64,000 nt of DNA from Curvibacter cyanobacteriorum (GCF_028649475.1 NZ_JAQSIP010000006.1:186001-250000), one strand, 5' to 3'. Counted from the stretch's first letter, positions 41,853 through 51,110 are shown. Numbers and translations: made by a program. Notes: generated by a model from the sequence alone, not told the origin.

Positions 41853-42728
41853 TCAGTCGAAGCGGTAACGCCCCCACACCGGCTGCCCCACCCGGACCCG
41901 GCGCTCGGCGCCTTCGGTGACGATGGCGTTCATGCCGAAGGTGATGGCGCCCCCCACGCGCTCGTCGCGGCGAAAGCCCATCAGCGTGTCGCCGACCTCG
42001 GGGCTGCTTTCCGCGCTCAGCGGGTCGATGTTGGGGATCGGGCAGCGCGCGCAGGGCTTGACCGGGCGCAGCACCAGTGGGCCGTCGTCGGTGCCGATGT
42101 GGATGTCTTCCAGCCGGTCTTCATCAAACGCCTCGACCCCACCCAGCACCACATTGGCACGAAAGCGCTCCACGCCCACCGGCGCATGGCCCGCGGCCAC
42201 CAGGCGCTGGTTGAGGTCGGCCACCGAGGCCTCGCTGCTGACCAGCACCGGGTAACCGTCGCTGAACTGGTTGGGCGCCTCCAGCCCGCCGGTCCAGCGC
42301 AGGCTGGACAGGCGCTTTTGCTCGGGGTCAAAGCGCACCAGGCGCAGCGGGCGCCCCAGAAAATCGGTGAACCACTGGGCCGCCACCGCGCCCATGTCGT
42401 AGGCCTTGACCTGGTCGTCCCAGACCCGCACGCTGACCGGCGCCTCGACCTCGTCGATCGCCACATGCAGGGCCAGCATGCCCGGGGCGCGCAAGATCAT
42501 TTCGTAGGTTTTGAGCTGGGGCCGGATCAGCGCCATGCGGGGCAGTTCGCGCTGGCTGACAAATACACCATCGGCGTCGACCACCATCCAGGCGCGGTCC
42601 AACTCGAGCCCGGTGTCCAGCACCCAGGCCTCTTGCACCTCGACCGCCGCACACGACTTCACCGGGTGCACAAACAAACGGGCGACCACGCCCTGCACAT
42701 CGCCCTCAGCGGGCGTCCAATCAGCCAT
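41853..42728 (-). CDS. MOSC domain-containing protein (mARC/YcbX-like)
   Basis: A 291-residue protein with an N-terminal MOSC beta-barrel (LFVHPVKSCAAVEV, LELDRAWMVVD) and a C-terminal MOSC domain. The conserved Cys expected to bind molybdenum cofactor lies in VKPCARCPIPNID. Related proteins reduce N-hydroxylated compounds; substrate here is unknown. Start at 42728 (MADWTPAEG). It lies divergent to the monooxygenase gene and convergent with the double-sensor gene. Confidence 0.87.
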   Translation of the reverse strand: MADWTPAEGDVQGVVARLFVHPVKSCAAVEVQEAWVLDTGLELDRAWMVVDADGVFVSQRELPRMALIRPQLKTYEMILRAPGMLALHVAIDEVEAPVSVRVWDDQVKAYDMGAVAAQWFTDFLGRPLRLVRFDPEQKRLSSLRWTGGLEAPNQFSDGYPVLVSSEASVADLNQRLVAAGHAPVGVERFRANVVLGGVEAFDEDRLEDIHIGTDDGPLVLRPVKPCARCPIPNIDPLSAESSPEVGDTLMGFRRDERVGGAITFGMNAIVTEGAERRVRVGQPVWGRYRFD

Positions 42729-42849
42729 GCTCCCCTTCCCGGGCGCCCCGGCCCTCTGACAAGTGGCCCCGACCCCATGCCCCTTGAAGGCGATGAAGTG
42801 TTGGCGCAGGTTAAAACGCCATTGTGCCTGGCTCCTACAATCCCAACCC

Positions 42850-44004
42850 ATGACGCAAGCCTTTGATGTGTGTATCCGTGGTGCCGGCGTGGTCGGCCAG
42901 ACGCTGGCCCTGCTGTTGGCCCGCGAACGCCTGCGCGTGGCCCTGGTGGCCCCGCCCCGCCCCGCCGACGCCGCGCCGCCGGCCGCCGATGTGCGCGCCT
43001 ATGCGCTGAACAGCGCCTCGCAAAAGCTGCTGGCCTCGCTGCGCTGCTGGCCCGAGTCCGACGCCGCGACCCCGGTGACCGACATGCGGGTCTATGGCGA
43101 CCAGGGGGGCAGCGTCCACTTTTCGGCCCAGGCCCAGCAGACCGAGGCCCTGACCTGGATCGTCGACGTGCCCGCGCTGGAGGCCCGGCTGGCCGACGCG
43201 GTGGGGTTTCAGCCCCAGATCGAACGCGTGGACAGCCCCCAGAACGCGGCGCTGACCGTGGTCTGCGAGGGCCGCGCCAGCCGCACCCGCGAGGAGTTTG
43301 GCGTCAACTACCAGACCACGCCCTACCCGCACACCGCGATTGCGGCCCGCCTGGAGCTGCCCGCGCCGCACCAGCAATGCGCCCAGCAGTGGTTCCTGCC
43401 GGGCCAAGTGATGGCTTTTTTGCCGATTTCGGGCCCGCAGGGGAACTCTGTGGCGCTGGTGTGGTCAGTGCCTCATCACGAAGTGCCCGAACTGATGTCC
43501 CTGTCCCCAGCTGACTTTGCCAACCGCGTCGCCGCGGGTGCCGGCCTGCCTGCCGATTCGCTGCGCCTGAGCAGCGAACGCGCGAGCTGGCCGCTGCAGC
43601 AAAGCCGCGCCGACCACTGGACCGGCACGGTGCCGACGCCAGAAGGTCAGGCCGCCCCCCAGACGACACGCCGCTGGGCCCTGGCCGGTGATGCCGCGCA
43701 CGCCGTGCACCCACTGGCAGGCCAAGGCCTGAACCTGGGGCTGGGCGATGTGGCCGCGCTGGCCCGCATCCTGCGCGAGCGCGACTACTGGCGCAGCGTG
43801 TCCGACCCCAAGCTGCTGCGCCGCTACGAGCGCGAGCGCAAGGCCGGCATCTGGGCCTTGGGCCTGGCCAGCGACGGTCTGCAGTGGCTGTTTGACCACC
43901 CGCTGACCCCGCTGCCCACCGCACGCAACTGGGGCATGAACCAGTTCGACCGCAGCGGCCCCCTCAAAAACTGGGTCACCCGCCTCGCGATGGGCCTGAA
44001 CTGA
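42850..44004 (+). CDS. FAD-dependent monooxygenase, UbiH/UbiF/COQ6 family
   Basis: A 384-residue flavoprotein hydroxylase. The dinucleotide fold GAGVVGQTLALLLARE starts at residue 11 and the second FAD motif GDAAHAVHPLAGQGLNLGLGDV lies near 280. The family includes the ubiquinone ring hydroxylases, so a role in ubiquinone synthesis is likely, but which ring position is not decided by sequence reading. Start at 42850 (MTQAFDVCI). It lies 55 bases upstream of dsbC. Confidence 0.87.
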   Translation: MTQAFDVCIRGAGVVGQTLALLLARERLRVALVAPPRPADAAPPAADVRAYALNSASQKLLASLRCWPESDAATPVTDMRVYGDQGGSVHFSAQAQQTEALTWIVDVPALEARLADAVGFQPQIERVDSPQNAALTVVCEGRASRTREEFGVNYQTTPYPHTAIAARLELPAPHQQCAQQWFLPGQVMAFLPISGPQGNSVALVWSVPHHEVPELMSLSPADFANRVAAGAGLPADSLRLSSERASWPLQQSRADHWTGTVPTPEGQAAPQTTRRWALAGDAAHAVHPLAGQGLNLGLGDVAALARILRERDYWRSVSDPKLLRRYERERKAGIWALGLASDGLQWLFDHPLTPLPTARNWGMNQFDRSGPLKNWVTRLAMGLN

Positions 44005-44059
44005 GCCGGTCCACCGGCCCACCCAACGCGCCTCTCCCCCACCCCTCCCGACCCACACC

Positions 44060-44809
44060 ATGACCTTTTCTCCCTTGTCCCGCCGGCTGCTGACCTCGCT
44101 GGCCCTGGCTGCAGCCTGCGTCGGCGCGCAGGCGCAGGACGCCGTGATCCGCAAGAACCTGGCCGCGCGCCTGCCCCAGCTGCAGAACATCGAGGCCATC
44201 CGCAAGACGCCCATGGCCGGGCTGTACGAGGTGCAGGTGGGCAACGACCTGTTCTACACCGACGCCAAGGGCAATTACCTGATCCAGGGCGAGCTGATTG
44301 ACACCGTCCAGCAGCGCAACCTCACCGAGGAGCGCGTTGCCAAGATCACCGCGGTCGACTTCAGTGCACTGCCCCTGGCGGACGCCTTCACCATCGTGCG
44401 CGGCAACGGCCAGCGCAAAATTGCGGTGTTTGAAGACCCCAACTGCGGTTACTGCAAACGCTTTGAAAAAGACCTGGCCAAGGTCGACAACGTGACGGTC
44501 TACCTGTTCCTGTACCCGATCCTGGGCCCGGACTCGGCCGACCGCTCGCGCAACCTGTGGTGCGCCAAGGACAAAGCCGCCGCCTGGCTGGACTGGATGG
44601 TGCGTGACAAGGCCGCGCCCGCTGCCGGCAACGGCTGCGACGTGACCGCGCTGGGCCGCAACGTCGAGTTCGGCCGCAAATACAAGATCACCGGCACCCC
44701 CACCGTGATCTTCAGCGATGGCAGCCGCGTGCCGGGGGCCCTGAACACCCAGCAGATCGAGCAACGCCTGGCCCAGGCCAGCAACCCCGGCGCCCCCAGC
44801 AAGGAATGA
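44060..44809 (+). CDS. dsbC: Thiol:disulfide interchange protein DsbC
   Basis: A 249-residue periplasmic disulfide isomerase. The signal peptide ends at VGAQAQ (about residue 26). The N-terminal dimerisation domain includes YEVQVGNDLFYTDAKGNYL, and the thioredoxin domain carries CGYC at 129-132 with the cis-Pro loop GTPTVIFSDG. A second Cys pair (C in LWCAKD and NGCDV) fits the structural disulfide of E. coli DsbC. Confidence 0.94.
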   Translation: MTFSPLSRRLLTSLALAAACVGAQAQDAVIRKNLAARLPQLQNIEAIRKTPMAGLYEVQVGNDLFYTDAKGNYLIQGELIDTVQQRNLTEERVAKITAVDFSALPLADAFTIVRGNGQRKIAVFEDPNCGYCKRFEKDLAKVDNVTVYLFLYPILGPDSADRSRNLWCAKDKAAAWLDWMVRDKAAPAAGNGCDVTALGRNVEFGRKYKITGTPTVIFSDGSRVPGALNTQQIEQRLAQASNPGAPSKE

Positions 44810-44909
44810 GCGCCGCGCGCGGGCGGACTGAGTCCGCCACGCAACACCCCTGAGGCCAGAAAGCCCCGGCGCCGCGTGGGCGTGGCCAAACGCGGCCACA
44901 ATTCAGGCC

Positions 44910-45374
44910 ATGAACACCTCTGTCCCGACTCCCCATCCGGCGGGCGCGACCCCGCTGTCAGTCACCATCGAGCGCCTGGGCTACGCCGGCCTGCTGCCTT
45001 TTGTGCTGCTGGCCTTGCTGATGTGGCTGGTGACCCCCGATCTGATGCCCTTCGTGGCGCTGGCCTTGATGGGCTACACCGCCACCGTGACCTCTTTTTT
45101 GGGGGGCATCCACTGGGGCATCGCCTTCCAGCAAGGCGAAGACGCGCCGCGCTTCCATGTGCTGTGGGGCGTGGTGCCGTCGATCGTGGCCTGGATCGCG
45201 GTGGTGATGCCGGTCTATGCGGGCCTGCCCTTGCTGGGCTTGCTGCTGATCGTGTGCTACCTGGTGGACCGCAAGACCTGGACCTCGGCCCAGCTGCGCC
45301 CCTGGCTGACCCTGCGCTTTCGCCTGACCGTGGTGGCCACGCTGAGCTGCCTGCTGGCCGCCGCCAACACCTGA
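44910..45374 (+). CDS. DUF3429 family membrane protein
   Basis: A 154-residue protein with about five hydrophobic helices and the DUF3429 motif TSFLGGIHWGIAF. Family function is unknown. It sits between dsbC and the M61 peptidase gene with gaps of 100 and 209 bases. Confidence 0.82.
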   Translation: MNTSVPTPHPAGATPLSVTIERLGYAGLLPFVLLALLMWLVTPDLMPFVALALMGYTATVTSFLGGIHWGIAFQQGEDAPRFHVLWGVVPSIVAWIAVVMPVYAGLPLLGLLLIVCYLVDRKTWTSAQLRPWLTLRFRLTVVATLSCLLAAANT

Positions 45375-45583
45375 GCCCCGCCGCGCGTGGACAAGCACGG
45401 CCCGCCCGCGGCCCCCGCCCCGGCCGCCCCCACAGCGGCAACGCCGCCGCATCATCGCCTGAAGCGGCTCGATCGCCGGGGCCATGCCCCAGCGCGGCGT
45501 GACCTCGCCCCTGCGGCCTGCGGGCGCCTGGCGGCCCGCCCAGCCCCCTTTTCTCCCGGGCGCCGACCACGCCCCACCTGCCC

Positions 45584-47527
45584 ATGAAACGCACCACCCC
45601 CACCGCCCTGCTCTACCGCATTGACGCCAGCGAGCCCAAAGCCCACCTGTTCCAGGTCACCTTGACCATCGCCCAGCCCGCGGACCAGCAAACCGTGTCG
45701 CTGCCGGTGTGGATCCCGGGCAGCTACCTGGTGCGTGAATTTGCCAAGCACCTGCAAAAGCTGGAGGCACGCCAGAACGGCCGCCGGCTCGCGGTGCAGC
45801 AACTCGACAAATGCCGCTGGCAAGTCGCGAGCCAAGCCGGCCAGCCGCTGGAACTGCGCTACGAGGTGTATGCCTTCGACAACTCGGTGCGCACCGCCTG
45901 GCTGGACGAACAGCGCGGCTTCTTCAACGGCACCAGCCTGTGCCTGCGCGTGCACGGGCAAGAAGAGCAGCCGCACCACCTGGCGCTGGTGGCGCCCGAG
46001 GCCACCACCGGCCCCGCCTGGCGGGCCGCCACGGCGCTGACGCCGGTCAAGGTCAACCGGCGTGGCTTTGGCCTGTACCAAGCGGCGAACTACGACGAAC
46101 TGGTGGACCACCCGGTGGAGCTGGGCGACTTCTGGCAGGGCGAATTCCAGGCCTGCGGCATCACCCACCAGTGGGTGGTGGCGGGCGCCACGGCCTCGTT
46201 TGACCGCGAACGCCTGCTGCGCGACAGCCAGCAGATCTGCGAGACCGTGATCCGCTTCTGGCACCCCGACATCGACCAGAACCCCCAGGCCGCGCCGATG
46301 CAACGCTATGTGTTCATGCTCAACGCCGTGGACGACAGCTATGGCGGCCTGGAACACCGTGCCAGCACCGCGCTGATCTGTGGCCGACGCGACCTGCCAC
46401 GGTTGGGCGAAGCCCGCAGCAGCGAGGGCTACACCACCCTGCTGGGCCTGATCAGCCACGAGTACTTCCACACCTGGAACGTCAAGCGCCTGCGCCCCGC
46501 CGAACTGGCCCGCTACGACTACAGCCAGGAGAACTACACCGAACTGCTGTGGTTCTTTGAGGGCTTCACCAGCTACTACGACGACTTGCTGCTGCGCCGC
46601 GCCGGCCTGCTGGACGATGCGGCTTACCTGAAGCTGCTCAACAAGACCTTGAACCAGGTGCTGCAAACCCCTGGCCGCGAGGTGCAGAGCGTGGCCCAGG
46701 CCAGCCATGACGCCTGGGTCAAGTACTACCGCCAAGACGAGAACACCGCCAACGCCACGGTCAGCTACTACACCAAGGGGTCGCTGGTGGCCCTGGCCCT
46801 GGACCTGAGCCTGCGCCAGCAAGGCCACCACCTGGACGAGGCGATGCGCCGCGTCTGGCAGCGCTGCCAGGGCGGCCCGATGAGCGAGGCCGACTTTGCC
46901 AGCGTGCTGCACGAGCTGAGCGGCCGCAGCTGGGGCCCCGAACTGCAGGCCTGGGTGCACAGCACCCGCGAACTGCCACTGCAAGCCCTGCTGCAACACC
47001 ATGGCGTGGCCTGGCACGACGACCCGGCCCAACTGGCGCAACGCCTGGGCTTGCGCGTGGCCGAGAAGAACGGCAGCGTGCAGATCAAAACCGTGATGCG
47101 CGGCGGCGCGGCCGAGAAAGCCGGCCTGGCGGCCAACGACGAGTGGCTGGGCATCGAGGTGGGCGCCCAAGGCTGGCGCCTGGGCAAGCTCGACGACGTG
47201 GTGTTCTACGCGGGCCAGGCCAAGCGCGTCACCGCGCTGGTGGCGCGCGACCAGCGCCTGCTGCGCCTGCCGCTGACGCTGCCCGCCGCCAACACCAGCA
47301 CCACGGTGCGCCTGGCCATTGCGCAGGCCGACGCGGTGGCCGCCTGGCTGAAAGCGCCGCCGGTGGCGCCCCCAGTGGCCAATGCCGATGCCGATGCCGC
47401 GGGCACGGGCACGGGCGACAACGCCAACGCCAAGGCCCAGCCCGTCGCCAGCGCGCGCCAGCCGCGTCAACGCCCCTTGAAAACCGGCGCCCGCTTGGTC
47501 AAGAAGGCTTCCACGCCCTCGAAGTAA
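45584..47527 (+). CDS. M61 family aminopeptidase with PDZ domain
   Basis: A 647-residue glycyl-aminopeptidase-type metalloprotease. The zinc site is ISHEYFHTWN (His292, Glu293, His296) followed by the third ligand in WFFEGFTSYYDD. An N-terminal beta domain starts YRIDASEPKAHLF, and a PDZ domain lies near residues 490-590 (VMRGGAAEKAGLAANDEWLGI). There is no signal peptide, so it is cytosolic. The tail after residue 600 is low-complexity Ala/Asp/Gly and then basic. Its last 61 bases overlap the end of the opposing paaG-like gene. Confidence 0.9.
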   Translation: MKRTTPTALLYRIDASEPKAHLFQVTLTIAQPADQQTVSLPVWIPGSYLVREFAKHLQKLEARQNGRRLAVQQLDKCRWQVASQAGQPLELRYEVYAFDNSVRTAWLDEQRGFFNGTSLCLRVHGQEEQPHHLALVAPEATTGPAWRAATALTPVKVNRRGFGLYQAANYDELVDHPVELGDFWQGEFQACGITHQWVVAGATASFDRERLLRDSQQICETVIRFWHPDIDQNPQAAPMQRYVFMLNAVDDSYGGLEHRASTALICGRRDLPRLGEARSSEGYTTLLGLISHEYFHTWNVKRLRPAELARYDYSQENYTELLWFFEGFTSYYDDLLLRRAGLLDDAAYLKLLNKTLNQVLQTPGREVQSVAQASHDAWVKYYRQDENTANATVSYYTKGSLVALALDLSLRQQGHHLDEAMRRVWQRCQGGPMSEADFASVLHELSGRSWGPELQAWVHSTRELPLQALLQHHGVAWHDDPAQLAQRLGLRVAEKNGSVQIKTVMRGGAAEKAGLAANDEWLGIEVGAQGWRLGKLDDVVFYAGQAKRVTALVARDQRLLRLPLTLPAANTSTTVRLAIAQADAVAAWLKAPPVAPPVANADADAAGTGTGDNANAKAQPVASARQPRQRPLKTGARLVKKASTPSK

Positions 47528-48291
47528 TCGTCGGTGGCGCCCATGGCCGACTGGGCGTCGCGCTCGGCCGCCAGCTGGGCGTCCAGCTCGCGCGTGGTGG
47601 CGTCACGCAGCAGGCGCCGCGTCTGCACCAGGGCCGCGGTGGGCATGGCGGCCAGGCGGCGGGCCAGCGCCAGGGTGCTGGCCAGACAGTCGTCGGCCAC
47701 ATCCCAGATCAGCCCCCAGTCGCGGGCCTGTGCGGCCCCCAGCTTGTCGCCAGTCAGCGCCAGCCCCAGGGCCCGGGTCAGGCCCACCCGGCGCGGCAAC
47801 AACCAGGTGCTGCCCGCATCGGGGATCAGCCCGATCTTGCTGAAGGCCTGGATGAAGCTGGCCTGCGGCGAGGCAATTGCCACATCGCAACTCATCACCA
47901 GCGACATGCCCGCTCCGGCCGCCACCCCGTTGACGGCCGCCAGCACCGGCATGCGCAGCGCCTGCATGCGGCGCGCCGTAGGGTTGAAGGACTGGTCAAT
48001 CAGCGGCCCCGGGTCGGCCCGCTTGACGCGGTCGGGCCCGGGCGAAAAATCAAAACCTGCCAGGTCGGCGCCCGCACAAAAGCCCCGCCCGGCCCCGGTC
48101 AGCACCACGGCCCGCACCGTCGCGCTGGCCTCGGCCTGGTCCAGCGCGGCCCACAGGGCCCGGTGCATCTCGGGCGTGAAGCTGTTCAGGGACTGGGGCC
48201 GGTTGAGGGTGATCACGGCCACGGCCCCGCCGCTGGTCTCGTCGAGGGCATACAACACAGAGGGTTCGGCACTGGCGCTGGGCTCGGTCAT
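47467..48291 (-). CDS. Enoyl-CoA hydratase/isomerase family protein (PaaG-like)
   Basis: A 274-residue crotonase-fold enzyme resembling PaaG, the isomerase of phenylacetate epoxide-CoA. The oxyanion-hole segments GRGFCAGADLAGF and NGVAAGAGMSLVMSCD are intact, and IGLIPDAGSTWLLPRRVG carries the PaaG-typical Asp. No other paa genes adjoin it, so the physiological pathway is open; fatty-acid or aromatic degradation are both possible. Start at 48291 (MTEPSASAEP). Confidence 0.85.
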   Translation of the reverse strand: MTEPSASAEPSVLYALDETSGGAVAVITLNRPQSLNSFTPEMHRALWAALDQAEASATVRAVVLTGAGRGFCAGADLAGFDFSPGPDRVKRADPGPLIDQSFNPTARRMQALRMPVLAAVNGVAAGAGMSLVMSCDVAIASPQASFIQAFSKIGLIPDAGSTWLLPRRVGLTRALGLALTGDKLGAAQARDWGLIWDVADDCLASTLALARRLAAMPTAALVQTRRLLRDATTRELDAQLAAERDAQSAMGATDDYFEGVEAFLTKRAPVFKGR

Positions 48292-48515
48292 GAAACGGTC
48301 TCCTGGTGGTGATTCAAACAAAGGGGCACGGGGCCCGGTCTGCGCCGGCTCGGGGCCTGGGTGGCCGATGCCCTGGGCCATTCTGCCCGCAGCCCCGGCC
48401 GCTGGCACGTCCTGCACGCGACGGTTGCAGGCATTGCAACCCCGGTGTCAGCGGGCGCCGGGTCGGCTTGGGTATAGTGCGCCCAGCCCCCTTTTTGACG
48501 ATGGAGATAAGAGAC

Positions 48516-49295
48516 ATGGCCTACGAAACCATTGAAGTGCGCACCGAAGCCGAGAAAGTCGGCATCATCACGCTGAACCGCCCCAAGCAGCTCAATGCAC
48601 TGAACGACCAGCTGATGACCGAGCTGGGCCAGGCCCTGCGCGCCTTCGAGGCCGACGACGCCATCGGCTGCATCATCATCACTGGCAGCGAACGGGCTTT
48701 TGCCGCCGGCGCCGACATCGCGGCCATGGCCAAGTACAGCTTCCAGGACGTCTACAAGGGTGACTTCATCACCCGCAACTGGGAAACCATCCGCAGCATC
48801 CGCAAGCCCGTGATCGGCGCCGTGGCCGGCTTTGCACTGGGCGGCGGCTGCGAGCTGGCGATGATGTGTGACTTCATCATCGCCGCGGACAACGCCAAGT
48901 TCGGTCAGCCTGAGATCAAGATCGGCGTCATCCCCGGCGCCGGTGGCACGCAGCGCCTGCCGCGTGCGATTGGCAAGTCCAAGGCCATGGACATGGCCCT
49001 GACCGCCCGCATGATGGACGCGACCGAGGCCGAACGCGCGGGCCTGGTCAGCCGCGTGGTGCCGCTGGACAAGCTGATGGAAGAAACCCTGGCAGCCGCG
49101 CTGGTGATCTGCTCGTTCTCGCCCATCGCCGTGATGGCCGCCAAGGAGACCGTCAACCGCTCCTTCGAGAGCGGCCTGTCGGACGGCCTGATGTACGAGC
49201 GCCGCGTGTTCCACGCGCTGTTCGCCACCCAGGACCAGAAGGAAGGCATGGACGCCTTCCTGAACAAAAGAACGCCAAATTTCACGGCCCAGTGA
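48516..49295 (+). CDS. Enoyl-CoA hydratase
   Basis: A 259-residue crotonase, likely adding water to short-chain 2-enoyl-CoA in beta-oxidation. Motifs are [13 protein letters not shown] and [16 protein letters not shown], with Glu residues in the canonical positions (CELA and [17 protein letters not shown]), so it should be active. A GGAG lies nine bases upstream of the ATG. Divergent from the PaaG-like gene, with 224 bases between. Confidence 0.93.
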   Translation: MAYETIEVRTEAEKVGIITLNRPKQLNALNDQLMTELGQALRAFEADDAIGCIIITGSERAFAAGADIAAMAKYSFQDVYKGDFITRNWETIRSIRKPVIGAVAGFALGGGCELAMMCDFIIAADNAKFGQPEIKIGVIPGAGGTQRLPRAIGKSKAMDMALTARMMDATEAERAGLVSRVVPLDKLMEETLAAALVICSFSPIAVMAAKETVNRSFESGLSDGLMYERRVFHALFATQDQKEGMDAFLNKRTPNFTAQ

Positions 49296-49316
49296 AAAAA
49301 CTCGAAAAAATGTGGC

Positions 49317-49322
49317 TATAAT
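49317..49322 (+). promoter_or_regulatory. Probable -10 box of the tRNA-Met promoter
   Basis: A perfect TATAAT lies 65 bases upstream of the tRNA, in an AT-rich stretch just after the enoyl-CoA hydratase stop. A weak CTCGAA sits at the right distance for a -35. Confidence 0.6.
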
Positions 49323-49328
49323 CGTGGG

Positions 49329-49376
49329 CTCAGACAGCGACGTTGTCTGAGACAACACCTCAATCGCAAGGTGTTG
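49329..49376 (+). other. Two tandem perfect hairpins in the tRNA-Met leader
   Basis: CTCAGACA (49329-49336) pairs with TGTCTGAG (49344-49351), and CAACACCT (49353-49360) pairs with AGGTGTTG (49369-49376). Each is a perfect 8-base stem with a 7- or 8-base loop. There is no T tract. They lie between the -10 box and the mature tRNA 5' end. Confidence 0.7.
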
Positions 49377-49387
49377 CGACCCAAGTT

Positions 49388-49464
49388 GGCGCTTTAGCTC
49401 AGTCGGTTAGAGCGATGGAATCATAATCCACAGGTCCGCGGTTCGAATCCGTGAAGCGCCACCA
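49388..49464 (+). tRNA. tRNA-Met(CAU), elongator type
   Basis: A 77-base tRNA with encoded CCA. Acceptor GGCGCTT pairs with AAGCGCC, the D arm is GCTC..GAGC, the anticodon loop is ATCATAA with CAT, and the T arm is CGCGG..CCGTG with TTCGAAT. CAU can also mark tRNA-Ile2 or initiator tRNA. The standard first base pair argues against initiator; Ile2 is not fully excluded. It is the integration site of the island that follows. Confidence 0.9.
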
Positions 49465-49527
49465 AAATTTCTTCAAGTGCGACAAGCACTTGGACGCGAA
49501 AGCCACCTTCGGGTGGCTTTTTTGTTT
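49416..49527 (+). repeat. attL: direct repeat of tRNA 3' half plus terminator
   Basis: These 112 bases recur at 61982-62092 in the same orientation with one substitution (A49425 versus G61991) and one missing G. They cover the tRNA from the anticodon stem to CCA, then 35 further bases and the terminator hairpin. Confidence 0.95.
49499..49523 (+). terminator. Terminator of tRNA-Met
   Basis: AAAGCCACC pairs with GGTGGCTTT around a TTCG tetraloop and is followed by a T run. Confidence 0.9.
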
Positions 49528-49533
49528 CTAAGC

Positions 49534-49562
49534 CTTACATCCGATGTAACGGCGGATGTAAG
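49534..49562. repeat. Inverted repeat inside the left island end (putative integrase arm site)
   Basis: CTTACATCC and GGATGTAAG are exact reverse complements eleven bases apart. The inner sequence GATGTAACGGCGGATGT recurs with one change just upstream of the integrase gene at 61845-61861. Confidence 0.65.
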
Positions 49563-50279
49563 TGGATTTTTGAGATCGGCCCGTCCGCGCCGATCCAAAT
49601 CTGAGCCACCAGGGGTTAGTGGGTCACTTCTGCGTGGAAATCCACAACGATTGATTGTGGCGGGAATCGCGGGAACGCGTCACCGCACGTCTGAGGGTTC
49701 AAGGACTGGCCGCGACGACTCGGACTCGGGGAGTTGCACCATCGCCGTTGTCTGAAAGCCACTTCATCGGCACAAGCTTGACGCCCTCACGCCACTCCCT
49801 GAGGCCAACAACGCCGGGAATCTCTCCCCAAACATCACGTCCTGCATGGTCCAGCACGATGACTTGCAGCTTGCCGTGCGCCTGCAACACTACCTTGCCC
49901 AGAGTCTCGAAGACCTTCCGAACCGCGTCCAACTCCAGACAGCGCCCATGTGTCGGAAAATCCGGTGCTCCTGGTGCCCCGTTGACGATGCTTAGGGTGA
50001 GTCACCTTCTCCCTCTTTGACCATGACCGCCCGGGGAATGGCGGCCCCGAGCGGTGGGTCGCCAGAGCGGCCCGTCGCGCTCGGATGGTGCCGTCGAACG
50101 TCGGTTGACCAAAGGGGCTGGCGCTGAGCGCGGACTGGCCTCGCGGCGCAACCGCCGCCAATGGCCACCTGAAAAGGAATCACCGTCCAAGGCGGAGCAG
50201 GTCGCTGGTGACGGCACAATCCATGATGGCCCTGACGCGTCCAAAGCCGTGGTCCAGCGCTTGCTCGCAGCCCCAACAC
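49563..50279. other. Island left flank without intact gene
   Basis: About 700 bases between the left arm-type site and the DUF4198 gene. The only recognisable coding trace is the DUF3732 remnant at 49699-49995. The rest shows no supported gene or RNA. Confidence 0.5.
49699..49995 (-). pseudogene. Remnant of a DUF3732 ATPase gene (C-terminal end only)
   Basis: On the minus strand the frame encodes about 98 residues. The block KLQVIVLDHAGRDVWGE followed by LREWREGVKLVPMKWL resembles the C-terminal end of DUF3732 proteins, large SMC/ABC-like ATPases found in some defence-type three-component systems. A stop codon precedes the segment, and the ATPase core with Walker motifs is missing. It is best read as debris from an earlier cargo of the integration site. 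The family call rests on my recall of the C-terminal pattern. Confidence 0.45.
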
Positions 50280-51110
50280 ATGCCTACATTTGCCTTAACC
50301 TGCCGCTCCCTCACCTGGTTGACTACCCTGTCGCTGGCGGCTTCCGTCTCCGCCCATGAAACCTGGCTCACGCCGCAAAGCGAGCCGCCGCAACAGGGCA
50401 AGCCCTTTGTCCTCACCATGACGTCGGGGGATCGATTTCCCGCGCTGAGCCTGGGCATCGCGCGCGAGCGCGTGGGCCTCGCCGAATGCAGGGAAGCCGG
50501 CGCTGCATTGCCTCTGCTGCCACAGAAGCGATCATCGAACGCCTTGCAACTCACGGTGCAGCGCGGCGCCCCAGCCCCGTTGATGTGCTGGGTCACGCTG
50601 CATCCACGCGAATTGGTGTTGACGGCGAACAAGATCAATCTGTACTTGGACGAGATCGATGCCACACCAGCCCTCCGGCAAGCCTGGGCCGAGGTGCCAG
50701 CGCCAAGGGTTTGGCAGGAAACCTACGCCAAACATGCCAAGGTGATCGTGCCTTCGCCTCGCACGCCCGCAGACACCACCCTGTCTCAACCAGTGGGCAT
50801 GCCGCTGGAGGTGGTCCCCGAGACAGATCTGTCAACAGGCAGGCTCGATGGGCCGCTTCGTGTCAGGGTGCTGGCCCAGGGGCGACCGGTCCCAGACCTT
50901 TCAGTGGTGCTGCACGGCGAGCGCCGAGGCCCCCCCGCGCGCCGACGGACAGATGAGGAGGGACGGGTCACCTTCGCTGCGCCTGCCGCCGGGCGCTGGA
51001 TGCTCAGCACGACCGATTTGCGTCTGGCCGATGCGAAGACCGGTCAATGGACGAGCCAGTTCGCGACCTTGACCTTCGAGGTGTTCAAGGCGGCGCAGCC
51101 CTCTCACTGA
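50280..51110 (+). CDS. DUF4198 domain-containing periplasmic protein
   Basis: A 276-residue protein with a signal peptide ending at SVSA just before HETWLTPQ, a hallmark of DUF4198 proteins. The C-terminal half contains an Ig-like or carboxypeptidase-regulatory-like fold (LRVRVLAQGRPVPDLSVVL, then TDEEGRVTFAAPAAGRWML). DUF4198 proteins are often encoded beside TonB-dependent receptors and nickel/cobalt transporters. Here it faces the first PepSY gene convergently. I chose the ATG at 50280 because it gives a clean signal peptide. Confidence 0.78.
   Translation: MPTFALTCRSLTWLTTLSLAASVSAHETWLTPQSEPPQQGKPFVLTMTSGDRFPALSLGIARERVGLAECREAGAALPLLPQKRSSNALQLTVQRGAPAPLMCWVTLHPRELVLTANKINLYLDEIDATPALRQAWAEVPAPRVWQETYAKHAKVIVPSPRTPADTTLSQPVGMPLEVVPETDLSTGRLDGPLRVRVLAQGRPVPDLSVVLHGERRGPPARRRTDEEGRVTFAAPAAGRWMLSTTDLRLADAKTGQWTSQFATLTFEVFKAAQPSH

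Noticed and set aside
45375-45583. A small gene between DUF3429 and the M61 peptidase
   Set aside because: An open frame exists but it is Pro/Ala/Arg-rich, with no ribosome site or domain.
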